From: Opisthocomus hoazin
Taxonomy: Eukaryota > Chordata > Aves > Opisthocomiformes > Opisthocomidae
Direction: 5' to 3'
Assembly (NCBI RefSeq): GCF_030867145.1
Contig: NC_134440.1
Coordinates: 6,014,001-6,078,000, forward strand
Length of the DNA stretch: 64,000 bases
A program made the position numbers and the translations under genes. Shown in pieces: positions 1 through 12,500 of the stretch. Numbering within the stretch: the stretch's first letter is position 1; each line of letters starts with the position of its first letter. The notes under the pieces were generated by a model. It did no database searches. It was not told the origin of the DNA and saw only the letters and a list, made by a program, of their open reading frames with translations.

Positions 1-490
1 TTCTCTGACTGCTTATTCTAGACCAGTGCAAGACAAATTACGAGCTACAGCCAGAGAGAGCTGCAGGGTCTGTCTGCATCTAGCAGTTTAAATAAAGAAC
101 TCCCTTTACAGTCATCACAAAAAAAGTCTTATTTCTCTCTGCTAAGCCAGGAATACTCCAGCAGGCTATGGACCAGCCCTAGATGTGAGCGATTCTTAAT
201 CATCGGGCTGGACCTGACCCAGGGATATAATGGAGAAGCGTTCCAGAGCCCATCCGTATCTGGGTTGCTGCTTTTGGTGTTTACAGAAGTAAGGAGGCTA
301 CACAGTCAAGCAGGCTGGAAACCACTGGCCTGTTCCTGGTTCTGCTGCCAGTGCTCGCAGTAGCGTTGGGCGAGCGCTTCCCCTCGGCCTGCTCCCTAGG
401 AAAGGGGGATGGCACAGCCCACCCTCGCCATGCTCCTGAAGACGCGTGTGCTGGTGAGAAGTGCTGCTGAGGCAGCGAAATCCTACCTAC
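1..490 (-). other. ADAMTS10 intron, incomplete at window edge
   Basis: Non-coding by inspection. I looked for the next expected ADAMTS10 exon (leading to the HEIGH zinc motif) on the minus strand and did not see it, so it must lie left of position 1. Confidence 0.7.
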
Positions 491-534
491 CCAGGGTGCC
501 GCACGGTTTGTTCTTGTAGATGCAAATGTCATAT
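491..534 (-). CDS. ADAMTS10: ADAMTS10 coding exon 7: catalytic domain (last exon in window)
   Basis: 44 nt, too short for ordinary open-frame detection. The acceptor is TCTTCGCAG|ATATGAC. It completes the split Arg codon of exon 6 and reads [14 protein letters not shown] followed by one base of Gly, the family-conserved stretch just before the segment leading to the zinc site. The donor is CTGG|GTAGGTAGG; a second GT lies four bases downstream, but it would break the expected frame if the next exon follows the usual phase. Confidence 0.9.
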
Positions 535-3500
535 CTGCGAAGAAGGGAAGGCAGTGTTAACAACACTTCCGATTTCGGTGGCTCCAAATAACGCATCTCC
601 ATTTTATGCATTTTCACATCCAAGCCACTTCAAACCAGCCCACGGCTCATGCAACACTTCTGGAATGGAAAGCATCAACTGCAACAGGTAAGACACCTCT
701 GATCCGCACCGTACAACGCTCACTTTCCTCACGCTGAGACTCACTGTGGATTTTTAACGATAGCTCCTGTCCTGTAACTATGGGGCAGAGCTGAGTGGGG
801 TCAGAGTTTTGGGGATGAGAGTGGGGAGGAAGCAAGCTGACAGCACACGATGGGTTAACATGCTCCTGGTGACGGCTCCTGTCCCTTTGGCCCCTGGCGC
901 TCCCTGGAAGTGTCCAAACCTTTCATCCCCCGGCAGGAAACCAAGTGAGTGAAAAACATTTGTTGTTTTGTTTTGAGCGAATACTGTTAAACCCTTCAGA
1001 AGCTCTGGTTTGACACATCCCTGAAAGAGAAAAAAGCCCCCAGCTCAGCAAGATATTATCGGGAGATGGGGAATTTATTAGAGACGGTGCTGGATACGCT
1101 GGTGCTGTCCAAGCCCGGCACAGCTGGCCCGGAGTGTCGCTTCAGGTTAGCTCAAACATCTGGTGGGAGGCTGAAGAACTCGGAGCTGGCGTTTGTGTCC
1201 CACACGTGTGGCAGGAGGGAAGGAAAAGCAGATGCTGCAGCCGCGAGAGGGTGAAAAGCTGGGGCCGAGGGGCCTTTCGCTCGCTCCTCCCTGGTGCCCG
1301 CGGGCTGTCAGCTCACAAGCTCAGCACCAGGCTGTGCAGGGCTCCTGCAGAAACCAGAGCAGGGGAGCGGCACGTGGTGCCAACGAAACCGGCTCCTGCA
1401 TGGAGGCTCCCGTTCCCAGCGCTTTCATTTTATGACTCTCTTCCACTCCGCAAGAGGGGGAAAAAAAGGCACAAACGAATCTTGGGTTTGCCTTTGGCTT
1501 CTCCCCAGGCAGCTGTGCCTTTGCCCACGCAGGGTTATGTGGGCACTGGAGAGCCAGTGTCCCAGGTGCAGCCGGCATCATCACTGAGAGTTGCCTCTCA
1601 GCCTTCTTCATCGCCTCCATCCTTTCAGCTCTTGTCAGCATCCTCTGTCCTCCCAGCAGCCCCTCTTTTCCTTCCACTGTCCCTGTCATCCTCTCTGCAT
1701 CTTCTTTCCTTCCAATCATCCGTTCATCCTCCCAGCCATCCCTCCTGTACCCTCCACTGCTCCAGGCTCAAGCACCCATCTATTCTGATGGTGGTTATTT
1801 GTCCTGCATGTGAAAGTTCAGACCCCTTCATCCAGCTCTGGAGGTCTAATTCAGCATCCAGGTTAAGCTGCTGAACTAGACTGTTATTACAAGACCACAG
1901 AGACACAGGCAGGGCAGGACTGCTCTTGTGCTAAGGGAGTTAGGATGAAGCCGCTACTTCAAGGGTGTCCACCAAGGAGAGAGTTCAGCCCTACATGTAG
2001 GCACCTGAGATGAGGTGAGCCAAATCCTGTACTGGCTGGAGGCAATCTGTCACTGTCATGATGCTCAGGTCTCACTTATACCCTCTTCTCCATCTTTCAC
2101 AGCAGGGGCAGATGGGGCCCTCCATTTCAGTAGCATGCCCAGTGCTCCACAACTCCAACCACTGTGGGTTGCCACACATGCCCAGCACTGCTGTACGCAC
2201 TGTGCCATTGACTTCTGGTGCACAGATACACACGGCTGCAAACTAAGCTCCTTGAGAGCACAACAAAGACTGAGGGAAGACACTGGAGGACGATAACTAT
2301 CTGAACCACAATAATCTGCATGGCTGCAAGGGGACTGGCACGTGGCCAGCCTGAGGGACAGCCGCTGCCAGAGGAGCGCATGGGAAGGAAGCCTCGGATG
2401 AACCACTTGGCCAGAGACAGAAGAGAGCTGCACAGAGGACATCCCCCGTGAGGACAGCGCTGCCAGGGCTGGGCTCAGCCTTACCTGGTGATCAGCACTG
2501 CGGTGTCGTGGTTGGCTATGCCGTTCTCGGGGATAGCGTTCCCATTGCCATTCCTGTTCACAATGGATTTCTGCCACTTGCAGAAGCTGTCCAGGGATTT
2601 CCCGGCGTGGTGGTTAATCTCCAGTGTGGGCTGGAATGGAAGCGATATGACAGCGTGTTCCCAGGAAAGCTCTGATACGATGGCACTGCCTATTTCCATG
2701 CCAGCAGAACACTGACACCATTCCAGATGCCCCTACCTTTTCATGGAAGCCGTAGGAAAGCAAGACTTTAGGAGGACTAAAGCTAGTTAAACCTCCCCAA
2801 AGCCGCCTTATCATAGAAACAGTCCTCAGATTCCCAGAGCTGTCCTCAGCCCATAGCCTGAACCCAGTCCCCAGCTGCCATTCTGAGGATGTGGTGCACC
2901 CAGCAGACTGCACTGGGGGGACCCCCCCGAGGGTGACATCCAGGGGGAACACAGAGACCCACAAAGGAAGTGCAGACGCATGATGGAAGCGGCTCAGCAA
3001 AGCCCACCTTACCTGATCCTCGGTGAGGAGAATCAGCCGGGTCACCAGGATATTGACAATATTGCCCAGACTCGAGTCCTGGAAAAGTTTGGCAACCTGA
3101 CCTCCAAGAAACAAGAAAAGACGAGTCTTAAAAATGAGCTCGCTGGCTGGGTGACAGTGCCATCGACGGGTGAGCTGGCATGTGCTGGGCACCCGGTGGA
3201 GGGAAACAGGGCTGCCCGGTCAGCGTGGGCTGCAGGATCTGAATGCAATCTTTTTAGAAAGCAGAAATGGGTATGGGACTCTATGTTGCCACTTGGATTG
3301 CAGAGCCTCCCAAACCATGGTCAGAATGTGGTGTCTTCTACTGGGGAGACTCAAACATCCCACAGCACCTGCTCCTGGCCTGGAGCCCAGGTGGGGAAGC
3401 CCCACAGTCCTGGCATTACGCAGCCACGGGGACGAAGCTTTGCTGACTGCCCATCGGCAGGGAACGACACAGCATCTCTCAGAAATCTGCCGCCACACGA

Positions 3501-6500
3501 TGGCTGTTTTACAGCAGATGAAACAGTTAGAAATTGTATTGTTTTAAAATCTGGCATCTGCTTTAGAAATGCAAACAGAGCAAGCCATGAAAAGAGATCC
3601 TGCAGAGGACAGGACAAAGAACCATCACAGAGGGGCTTTCAGCAGTCTGATGGATAACTTCCAAACCTATCTCACCTCACAGGAGGCCTCAGCACGGCCA
3701 ATTGAGGCTGTTAATGCATCTAGCCCGGTCTCCTGCCAACAGCAATGACCCAGATCTGATGCTGCAGAGGAAGCTCCTCTGCAGTAACCCAGAGATGTGG
3801 GCAGTGCGGTATGGAAGGACTAGGGTATTTCTCCCTATCCCTCACGCTGATCAGCCCCCAAGCGTGAGAGCTCACTGTCCTTATGCTTTCCCATGTGTTT
3901 CTCAGCTTGGCTGGACCTATTTGCAATGCTAATTTGAGATGAGAGATGCTGTTCAAAGAAAGGGCTTTGTTCTTCCAGTCCAGATCTGGCCAGTAGCATG
4001 GTCTGATGGGCCAGAGTTTACCTCTCCTGCAGTGCCTCTGCTATACAACAGAGAGTCCCTGCAGGCTCCAGATTATCACTGCTCATGAGCAGCAGCAGCG
4101 TGTCAGGATTTCTGACCCAAACATGTTGCTCAGGGGATGGGGAGAAGCCACTGCCATCCTGGAATAGATCTGATTTGACCACTGTGTTCCCACCCTGCTT
4201 GTCTTCTTACGGGAAAGGCACAGGGCACCCTCTGCCAAACCCAGACATTCGGGGAGATGTACAGGATTTATTCCTGCTTGCTGTCTGCTGCCAGGTGGGA
4301 GAGCCCCCGGGGTCCCCCAAGGTTCATGGTGTGGTTATAACACTTACAATATTCATGATGGCCAGGATGTACTGCTCTATGTCCCGCCGCCCGTGGTACC
4401 CCACCATCATTTTGTCGGCCACCACCAGGGTCTCCACGTAGCGCTCCGTGCTGACGGATCTCTTCAGGGGCAGCTGGCCTCGCTGGCTGTGGTTGCCCGA
4501 GGGCTTCAGAGGGGAGGGCTTCAGCGTCCGCAGCCACCAGTGTCTCCCCTTCCAGGGCTTCTCATCTGAGGAGGGAAAGAGATTTTTCTGTTGCCCTTCA
4601 GCAGCACACATTGGTGAGGGGCGCGCAGTATGAGCTTGGTTTTGGGAAGGAAAGGCCATTGCAAGGCTCTTTATGCACCACGCACAGTGCCACCAGCTGG
4701 ATCCATTGAGACCTTCCTACTGCAGCCCAGGGCTGGCTCCGTGCTCCAGCCAGCCCTGCTGGCCTCCAGCCTGCCCTCCTGCCCCGGCGCTGCCCATGGA
4801 CGTGGGCACCCATCCTGCTGCGGCATCCCCCCACGCTTCGCTGCCTCTGTGCTGCAAGGCCCTGCCCTCGGCTGTGTAGCAGGGAAGGGCGCTGTGGATT
4901 TAGAAACTACACAGACATAATCTGAAAATAATGCCACTGCAGATCATTTCCTCTTTCCTTTTCCTGCCAGGACCTGAATTTAGGACTTGGCTTTTCCTCC
5001 ACAGAAATGGCTGCAGACTCCAAAGCAGCAGCAGGTTTGTAGGACTTTGCTCCAGGCTTCAAGTGCTACTGACCCCACGCTAGAGATGTCCCCAGTGGGA
5101 CCATCAGCTCCAAACCCATGGCATGGAGACCACCACAGGGCAGGACAGCTGATTGAGAGATTACAACCACTCTCCTACCCTGTTGGGAGAGCTGGCTGAA
5201 TCCTCCTCCTCTGTTCTGATGCTGGATCATCAAACATCCAGCAAGACTGGGAAGATGGGCAGATCACAGGCGGCCCCACAACCCACCAGCTCCAGACCCT
5301 CCGGCTGATCAGAGAGAGCTCGCAGGGTTGCTCAGGGACTGGCTGTGCTGGGCAGGTCAGGACAGGTCCAGCCTGTGAGATGAGGGGATGCGGCTGTGGT
5401 TGTTCTGAACTGTATTTGGCCTGTGGCTCCCACTGCATGGTCTTTGCTTTCCAAGAAGCAATTGGGAACAGGCGTCTGGAAGCCGGGGAATGTGGCAAAG
5501 AGTCAGCAGAAGGGGAGTCTGCTGGCACTTCTATCAACGTCACTTCTGGAACTGTAACGGGAGCAGCCAGGGTAGACAAGCACAGGTTGTCTCCAGAGAC
5601 ACCAGCAGGTCTGGGGACACTCAGAGCCTGCTCAGAGCAGGCTGGCAGTGCCCTGCAGTCTCCAGAGGCTCCACACCTTCCACCAGTGACCCCTCATCTC
5701 GTCAAGTGTCACCACCGGGCACTGGATGAACATCCTGAAGTGACACACAAACATGTCAGATGCAACTGGGAACAGCTCTGCTTCTGCGTCCACAAGCTCC
5801 AATTATAAAATGCGAGCTGGCCCCTCTGCAGGGATGGCATCTCCTCTCCTCCTTACGGGGCCAGGGGAAGCCTCTGTAAACTCAGGGAGCAGCATGCTGT
5901 GTGCATGCGACGTTTTGGGTAGATGGAGAAACTTTGCCCATTTACAAGGGCCGGGGATTTTGGTGAGGCTCTGGGACGCAGAACAACTGGTAGCAAGGAC
6001 GAGAGGGGCATGGGTGCGTGGGGAGAGGCCAGGGCAGACCCGTGTGAGTCTTTTAGGAAGTCAAAGGCCTGTAAGCGTAGAAATAGCACAGACGCGCAAT
6101 TGCCATTCTCTAGAAACATCTCCCAGAGCCCACCGTGACAAACCAGAGCCCCCATCCCACCCCACCAGGCATCTTTCCACCTGGTCTCTAACAGCTGCAG
6201 ATGCATCTCAACGTGGACATAATCTTCAGTGACTAAAACCAGAAGACAAGTCTCTGCTGAGCGTGTGTAAGCTACTATTTCTCAATACTTTGTAAATTGG
6301 CCAAATTTGGGAGGATTTTTCTTAAGAACAATAAAAGGCAGTTTCTTCTATCCCATGCTCTATTTACAAATTTAAAAGCCCTGCTGCAAAGAAGAGAGTA
6401 CAAAAGCTTTCCAACAACCAGGCCACCAGAAATCCTTAACATGGGTAAAAGTAAATACAGAAAACTTTCTTGAATGCAGGAGATAAACTTGGTTCTTTGC

Positions 6501-9500
6501 CATATAGAGCAGGGGGGACCTTCAAAGCCTGGTCTACCGGGACTTTCCCAGCCTGCACCGGGATGGACTGAGGATGTGTTGGTGGGTATGGATACCTAGC
6601 ACGCCGCAGGCTGCATCCATGTGTGGGTACTGGAGAGATGATCGCTTGTACACGACGTGGGGGCTGCCCCTGCCCTCGGCCCCTGCGCTGACGTTGGCTC
6701 CCGGGCTCAGCGGTTCAATGAAATATTCCTCCTCATCTGCGACGATCACCCCATGCTGCGGAAGCAAAGAGACAGAAGGCAATAAAAGAGGTAGGCAGAG
6801 AACTGGGTGACTGGCGGCTTCTCGCAATGAGCGCTCTGATGATTAGGCACTGAATTTCTGGAGACTGACAAATACTTGTGAGAATGTGAAGAAATTCTTC
6901 ATTTATGCACAAACACTGAACTATATGAACCTACAGACCAGAGAAAACAGAGCCAGATGGTCGTGGATGCCTTGGGACATGTGTTCACTAAAGTCCTTTG
7001 GAAATCACAGTCTTTCCTTGCAAAATTATGAATAAGTTGTTTCCTATTCCACCCACACAGTTTAATTGAGAGCTGTCTGTGGGATCCTAAATACCATACC
7101 TTTAAAAGGCAGCACAACTCAGCAGTGAGATCTACCTCCTATACTTTCCAACCTCACCAAAGAACTTTCAAAAGCAGCTCAGGACCACCACCATCAGCTG
7201 GGAAACTCAGGCACAGAGCTGCAGAGAGGGTGTAGATGTTCAGGGGCTTTTGAGAAACGCAGTGAATCTTTAAGATCTGAAGTCTGATTTGCAGTGAGGC
7301 AGCCAGCAGGAGCCACAGCCTTTCTCTGCAGCCTGAAACCTGTGTCGTGCCCCGCAGGCATCGCTGTCCCTTTTGCACCTCTGTCTGGCCACCTCACTCA
7401 GATGATCTTGTTTCTGCTCGCTTACTTGTTGATTTAGTAGTTGGGGGTTTTTGTTGTTCTCCCTTCTTTAATCCTTTGACTGAATGAGTAAGCCCAGACT
7501 TTGCTCTCTGCAAGTGGTCCCCCTCACGGGACAGTGAGGACTGGCAGGAGCAGGTCCCAGCAGGATGAGCAGCCAAACTCACCAGATGCTTGCAAGATCT
7601 CTGCTCTTCAGCTGGTCCTATCCTCACAGAAAGCCTTCCCTCTACCTGAAAGATCTGAGCAACCAAATAAGCTTCTGGCAGCCCACCATGACACAAGCAG
7701 AAGCCCCTTTGCTGTGACAACTCTCTCCTGGCATTGAATCTCACCTGACTCTATGAAATATGGGTGTGCCATCCGCTGAACTTTACCACCAAGCACATGA
7801 GGCACAGAAACACCCCTGACATTGCTCAAGCAGGACAAGAAATATTCCAAAAGTCCAAGAACCATGTTACCTGGCTGTCCTCCCACTCCCTGTGCGCACG
7901 CATAGCTCTGGGTGCAGAGATACCCCCGTCCTGCCATCAGCTCTGCACCAGCGATGTCCTTCGGATGTCACGGCACTTCAGCAGCTCCCCTCTATGCAAG
8001 GGGGACAGGAGCCCTGATCTGCGAGGACAGGGAGTAGGGAAGCAGGTCCTTGTAAAACAACTTGAGGTCTTCGCCTGGAAGGCACCACCTACATAACAGG
8101 GTTGTTGCTGGGCGTTGGTGGGGGACAGCCTCCCTGGGGTGGATGCTGCCTCCGTAACAGGTCTCTCCCCTCTCCCTCCCTGCCATGAAAGCTGAATCGG
8201 GGCAGTGTGTGCACAGCGAAGTCCCCATCTCCAGAGTGCCGGGGGATTTCCTCCTGCACCAGGCTCTGTTGCTCTTGGCTCGGCTCCACCTTTTCAAACA
8301 CAAGCGAGGTACTGTGAGGTTAGCCTGGCGAGGGCTCCGGCGGAAAGCCGAGTGTCGGCCTGTGAAGCCAGCTGGCTGCCGGCTTTGTGGGACGGGGAGA
8401 AGGAGGTCACCGTCGGCTTGGGGCAGAGCAGCAGGAGGGGAGAGCACGTCCTGCCCAAAAACCATGTACTACCAGAAAAGGGCTGTTCTTATTTAAACCC
8501 AGAGCCTCCACAGAGCACAAGAGGCAGGAGGCTCCACTGCCTGCCTGGCATCCTTCAGCAACGAAGCTCAGCCATCACAGGAGTCCGAAAACTGCCCCAC
8601 CGCTGACCCCAAAGACCGAGCTCTGAGGTCCAGGTGCTGGACGTGACACAAGCCTGTTGAAAGGGGGTGGCGAGAAGCCCTTAGAGAGATCCCTGTGGTT
8701 TGTGGGGGAGCTAAACTGGATATCCTGTCTATGATTCACCCAGGTCATCTGCAGAGCAAGGATGGTTTATGCTATTAGCTTATAACCACACTTAAGAAGA
8801 GCACAGCCATATAGTGCAATTCAGCTCTTCCACCTCCTCGTACACACACACGAGCAGCTCGACGTTAGCCTCAGCTGCGGGGCCATATGCCTTGCTCCAA
8901 GCATTGAATGTTCACGAGGGCTTTTCAGATGAAAGCACAATTTCAGCAGACACACAGGGTTGAAAACCTGGCCTTTGAACTTTCCTTTGATGAGCCCTCA
9001 CACAAGAAGTAAGAGAATGGCATTTCTCTCCTAAAGTTGTTTACTCCTCGCTGTGATTTTTTTGATGGTAGGACAGGGATCCTTGGGATCTTGTGCAGCC
9101 ACTGGGATGAAAGATAGCTTTGCTTAAGACAGGGATTTCAGCTCCTGGCCAGGCTGCGGCAAGGCTCCCCAGGCTACTCTTGCAGGCTCCAGCTGCTTCG
9201 TGCTTGGCCCCGCTGGCAGCTGACACCTCTGTGTGTTTTGGAAAATGGACCATTTTGCCCTTTGCTTTCGACAGCTTAAGCCCAGGTGACTTTCCCCCTG
9301 CTGAGCCTGAAGCACAGCACGGCGTGCCCTCCACGGGAGACACGTGGGGTGAGCCACGCTGCCTGCCTGCCCTCCAGCCGGGGTGATGGTGCGTGTGGCC
9401 GGGAAGACAAGTCAACGGGAGCATGCCCTGATGTTGGCAGTTCAAAGCTGGGGTGCTGTAAGGTGGGAGTTACCTCGTGGGTGTTTGAAAACAAAGCGGT

Positions 9501-12500
9501 TTACACCGGTACACCTTGCAGACACAGAAATTGCTCAGGGATGTGGGAGTTTTGAGGACAGGAGGATGGCTTGGGGTTCGTTACCTGTTTTCACAGCTTT
9601 GTGTTGGACGCTTCTGTGGACGCAATTGTCCCTTTCCCTCCTCCTCGTGCACAGCTCACCCTGTAATCGGCACCTGGTCCCTGCTTGTGCCCACTCAGCA
9701 ACAAAACACACAGCCCCCTTTCCATCACCTGTGAGTCAGATCTGTGCAAACGAGAGTCACTGTGTGCAGCCCCCCTTTGGCACACGTCAGCACGTACCTG
9801 AACCCTGAGACCCTGGCAACTGGAGACGCTCTTCTGTCCCTGCGTGTGGCCTCCAAAGCAGACTGATGCCTGCCTGGAGGGGAGCGTGTGGCGACTGAGG
9901 GATGGCACGAGTGGATCAGCTGTTACTGATCAACCAGAGCTCTGCAACAGATCTTCTCCAGTGGCAAGTACGTCCCCAACTCTACCAGCTAAAAAGGCGC
10001 CAGCCTCCTCTCATCCAAATTCCTGACCCTATTATCCTCGCTAACCCAGAAGACCTCCTCTCCCCTCCTTGCTGATGCCTGTAGCTCTCCAGGGCAGGAG
10101 GACAGAGTTCAGGAAAAGGAGAATTTGTTGGATGACCCTCAGTACCTCTTTGTGCCTGGCTGCATTTTCCTCCAGACAGCCCCTGGTATCTCTCCAGAGC
10201 TAAACACAGCCTGTGGACTAAATTCTCCCAGAACAAGTGCTGTTGGGCCATTGCTTGCCCCTGCGAAGTGAGGAGGTAGGCTAACGCCAGACCCCTTCTG
10301 AGCCAGCAGCATCCAGCTCACCCTTCAGTGCTTTTGTGAACACCAGTAAATCGTCTCGGACTTCAGCAGAGTTCCCATATCTAAACAAAGGGCTACGAGG
10401 GAACCAAGAGTTTATGCAGCTCTGATTTTTGGCTGTGAGATAGAAACATTAGACTCTATGATATAATGAGTCAGATTCTCATTTCTGTTAATAACCCACA
10501 GCACTGTTCTGGCAGTGTAATTTAGCAATAAATCAAATGTGAATTCATTCCCATTTGGAAGCTCTTCCACACCGCCAGAATACTGCTAAGAGGTGGGGCC
10601 GCAGCATAAATAGGAATCTGGCCTAGAGTCTTTTTCTACATGTTACCCCTCCAAGGGAGCCATCATCCTTGGGATTTGCTAACAGGGTATGTTTGCTCCA
10701 TCCCTCCATCTGGCAGGTCATCAAATGCACTCTGTGAGCCAGAAATATCAGAAAATCACAGAAAAATAGGATGGAAGTCCTTAGTATTCCCAATGCTGGA
10801 AGAGCTAATGAATCATACCTGGAGTATTTTGAGAGGCATTTGTCTGGCCTGTTCTTCAAGATCTCCAACGACGTAGGGGCCACGCACTCTCCAAGCAATC
10901 TAGTCCAGAACTCTGCTATCCTTACCACTAACGTCGACCATTAAGTTTTTTTGCAAGTATTGAAGACCATGATGTCTAGACCTAGCTGCTAGGACATGCA
11001 AAAGCAATCATTGCCACCCTCTCTGCAGCAGCTTTGCTGTTTTTGGGGAATGTCACCTTGTCCCCTCCTGGTGTTCTCTTTTTCACATTAAAAACTGATT
11101 ATTTCATTTTTTCCCCCCAGAAGTCACACTTTTAGCTCCTGAAATCTGGACAGAAGTGACTGGGAACCCCAGGAATGTATCTGCCACTGTAAGGATCTGA
11201 ACACACTTTGGGCATTCCTGGCTGTGCTGTGAAATTCCTGCCCTTCTGCACTTCTTCCTCACTAGCACATGCGAAACATATCTTTTGCTGTTGCTATTGG
11301 AAGTGGAGGGGAGAGCTCTGTGAGAGCCAGAATAACGGTCTAGAGCCTGAAATTATCCCATTCCAACTAAAATAAATGGAAAAACACCCACTGGCTTTGG
11401 TAGAAACTGGACTACATGCGAAACACGGACCAGGAACCTCCACAGATGTAATGAAGCCTTCTTCACCCTCAGCTGACTTTTGATGTCAATATTCTAGCCT
11501 GACACCAGCCCCCTGCCTTTCCCACTGCCGTGGGCCCACCTGCTGGGACCCAGACCAGGTTGCACTTTGACAGCAAAGACCAAAGTGGTTGCAATCAGCT
11601 CTGCTTTTTGTGTAGCTCTAGTTGTTAGCATTGCCTTTGGCCTGACAAAATACAGAGACTCACCAGTCCATTGCAGTTGCTGATGGCGACCTTTGAGTTC
11701 AGGTACTGATCCTGCAAGTGACCCGCGTAGTGGCAGTCTTCGTGGAAATCGTGTTGCCAGTCCACACCATCTCGTTTCCAGTATTCAACAGTGAAGTGCT
11801 CAGCCAGCAGGTTGGAGTGCAGTGTCAGGTTGAGGAGGAACTGGGTTCGGTGGGCAGAGACTTTGTAGAAAACCTGCTGCTCAGATGGCTCATAGGGCAA
11901 GGAGCCCAGACTGCGGCGAGGGCGTTGCTTCAGCTGGCTTCTCACGTCAAAGGTGAGGAAGTCCCCGTTTTGGTCCACTTGGATGGGGAACGCAATCTCA
12001 TAGTGATCGAGGCTGGAGAGGAACTCCTCTGGGGAGGGAAAGCAAACAGAGGAGGAATGACATTCTGCAAAGAGAGTCAGAGTAAAGCACCCAGTGACTT
12101 CAGCGTGGAGCTGAGTGTGCCTCAGCACAACTGAGCCACAGCCAGCGCAAGGCAGAGGGACGGGTCCTGACACAGAGGGACCGCAGTACCAATAGGCCTT
12201 GAGTCTATGGAGCGTAACCTTCTTCCTCTGCAGGTGATGGAGAGGAACAGACTGGTCCATGGGGCCATTCAGGACACCCAGATTCTGGCTCTGGACCTGG
12301 ACCATCCCCTATCTCTCCATCTCCACTAGGCAGGGGGACTCCAGGTTGTGTAGAGTCACACTCTGTGGTTTGGAGGTTTCTTTTAACCTGGATCCTTTCA
12401 GTAACAAAGCTAGCAATACCATCTCTTCAAAACAAGCCAGAAGGAGCCTTGGGGTAACAATGCCTCAGCAGAAGACAGTTTTGCTAAGCAACTGTGGGGC

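Noticed and set aside
1134..1874. 246-codon plus-strand frame in the ADAMTS10 intron
   Set aside because: Its second half is just the pyrimidine-rich tract read as Ser/Pro/Leu.
2980..3657. 225-codon plus-strand frame
   Set aside because: It runs antisense across a real ADAMTS10 exon (3013-3096) and has no similarity to known proteins.
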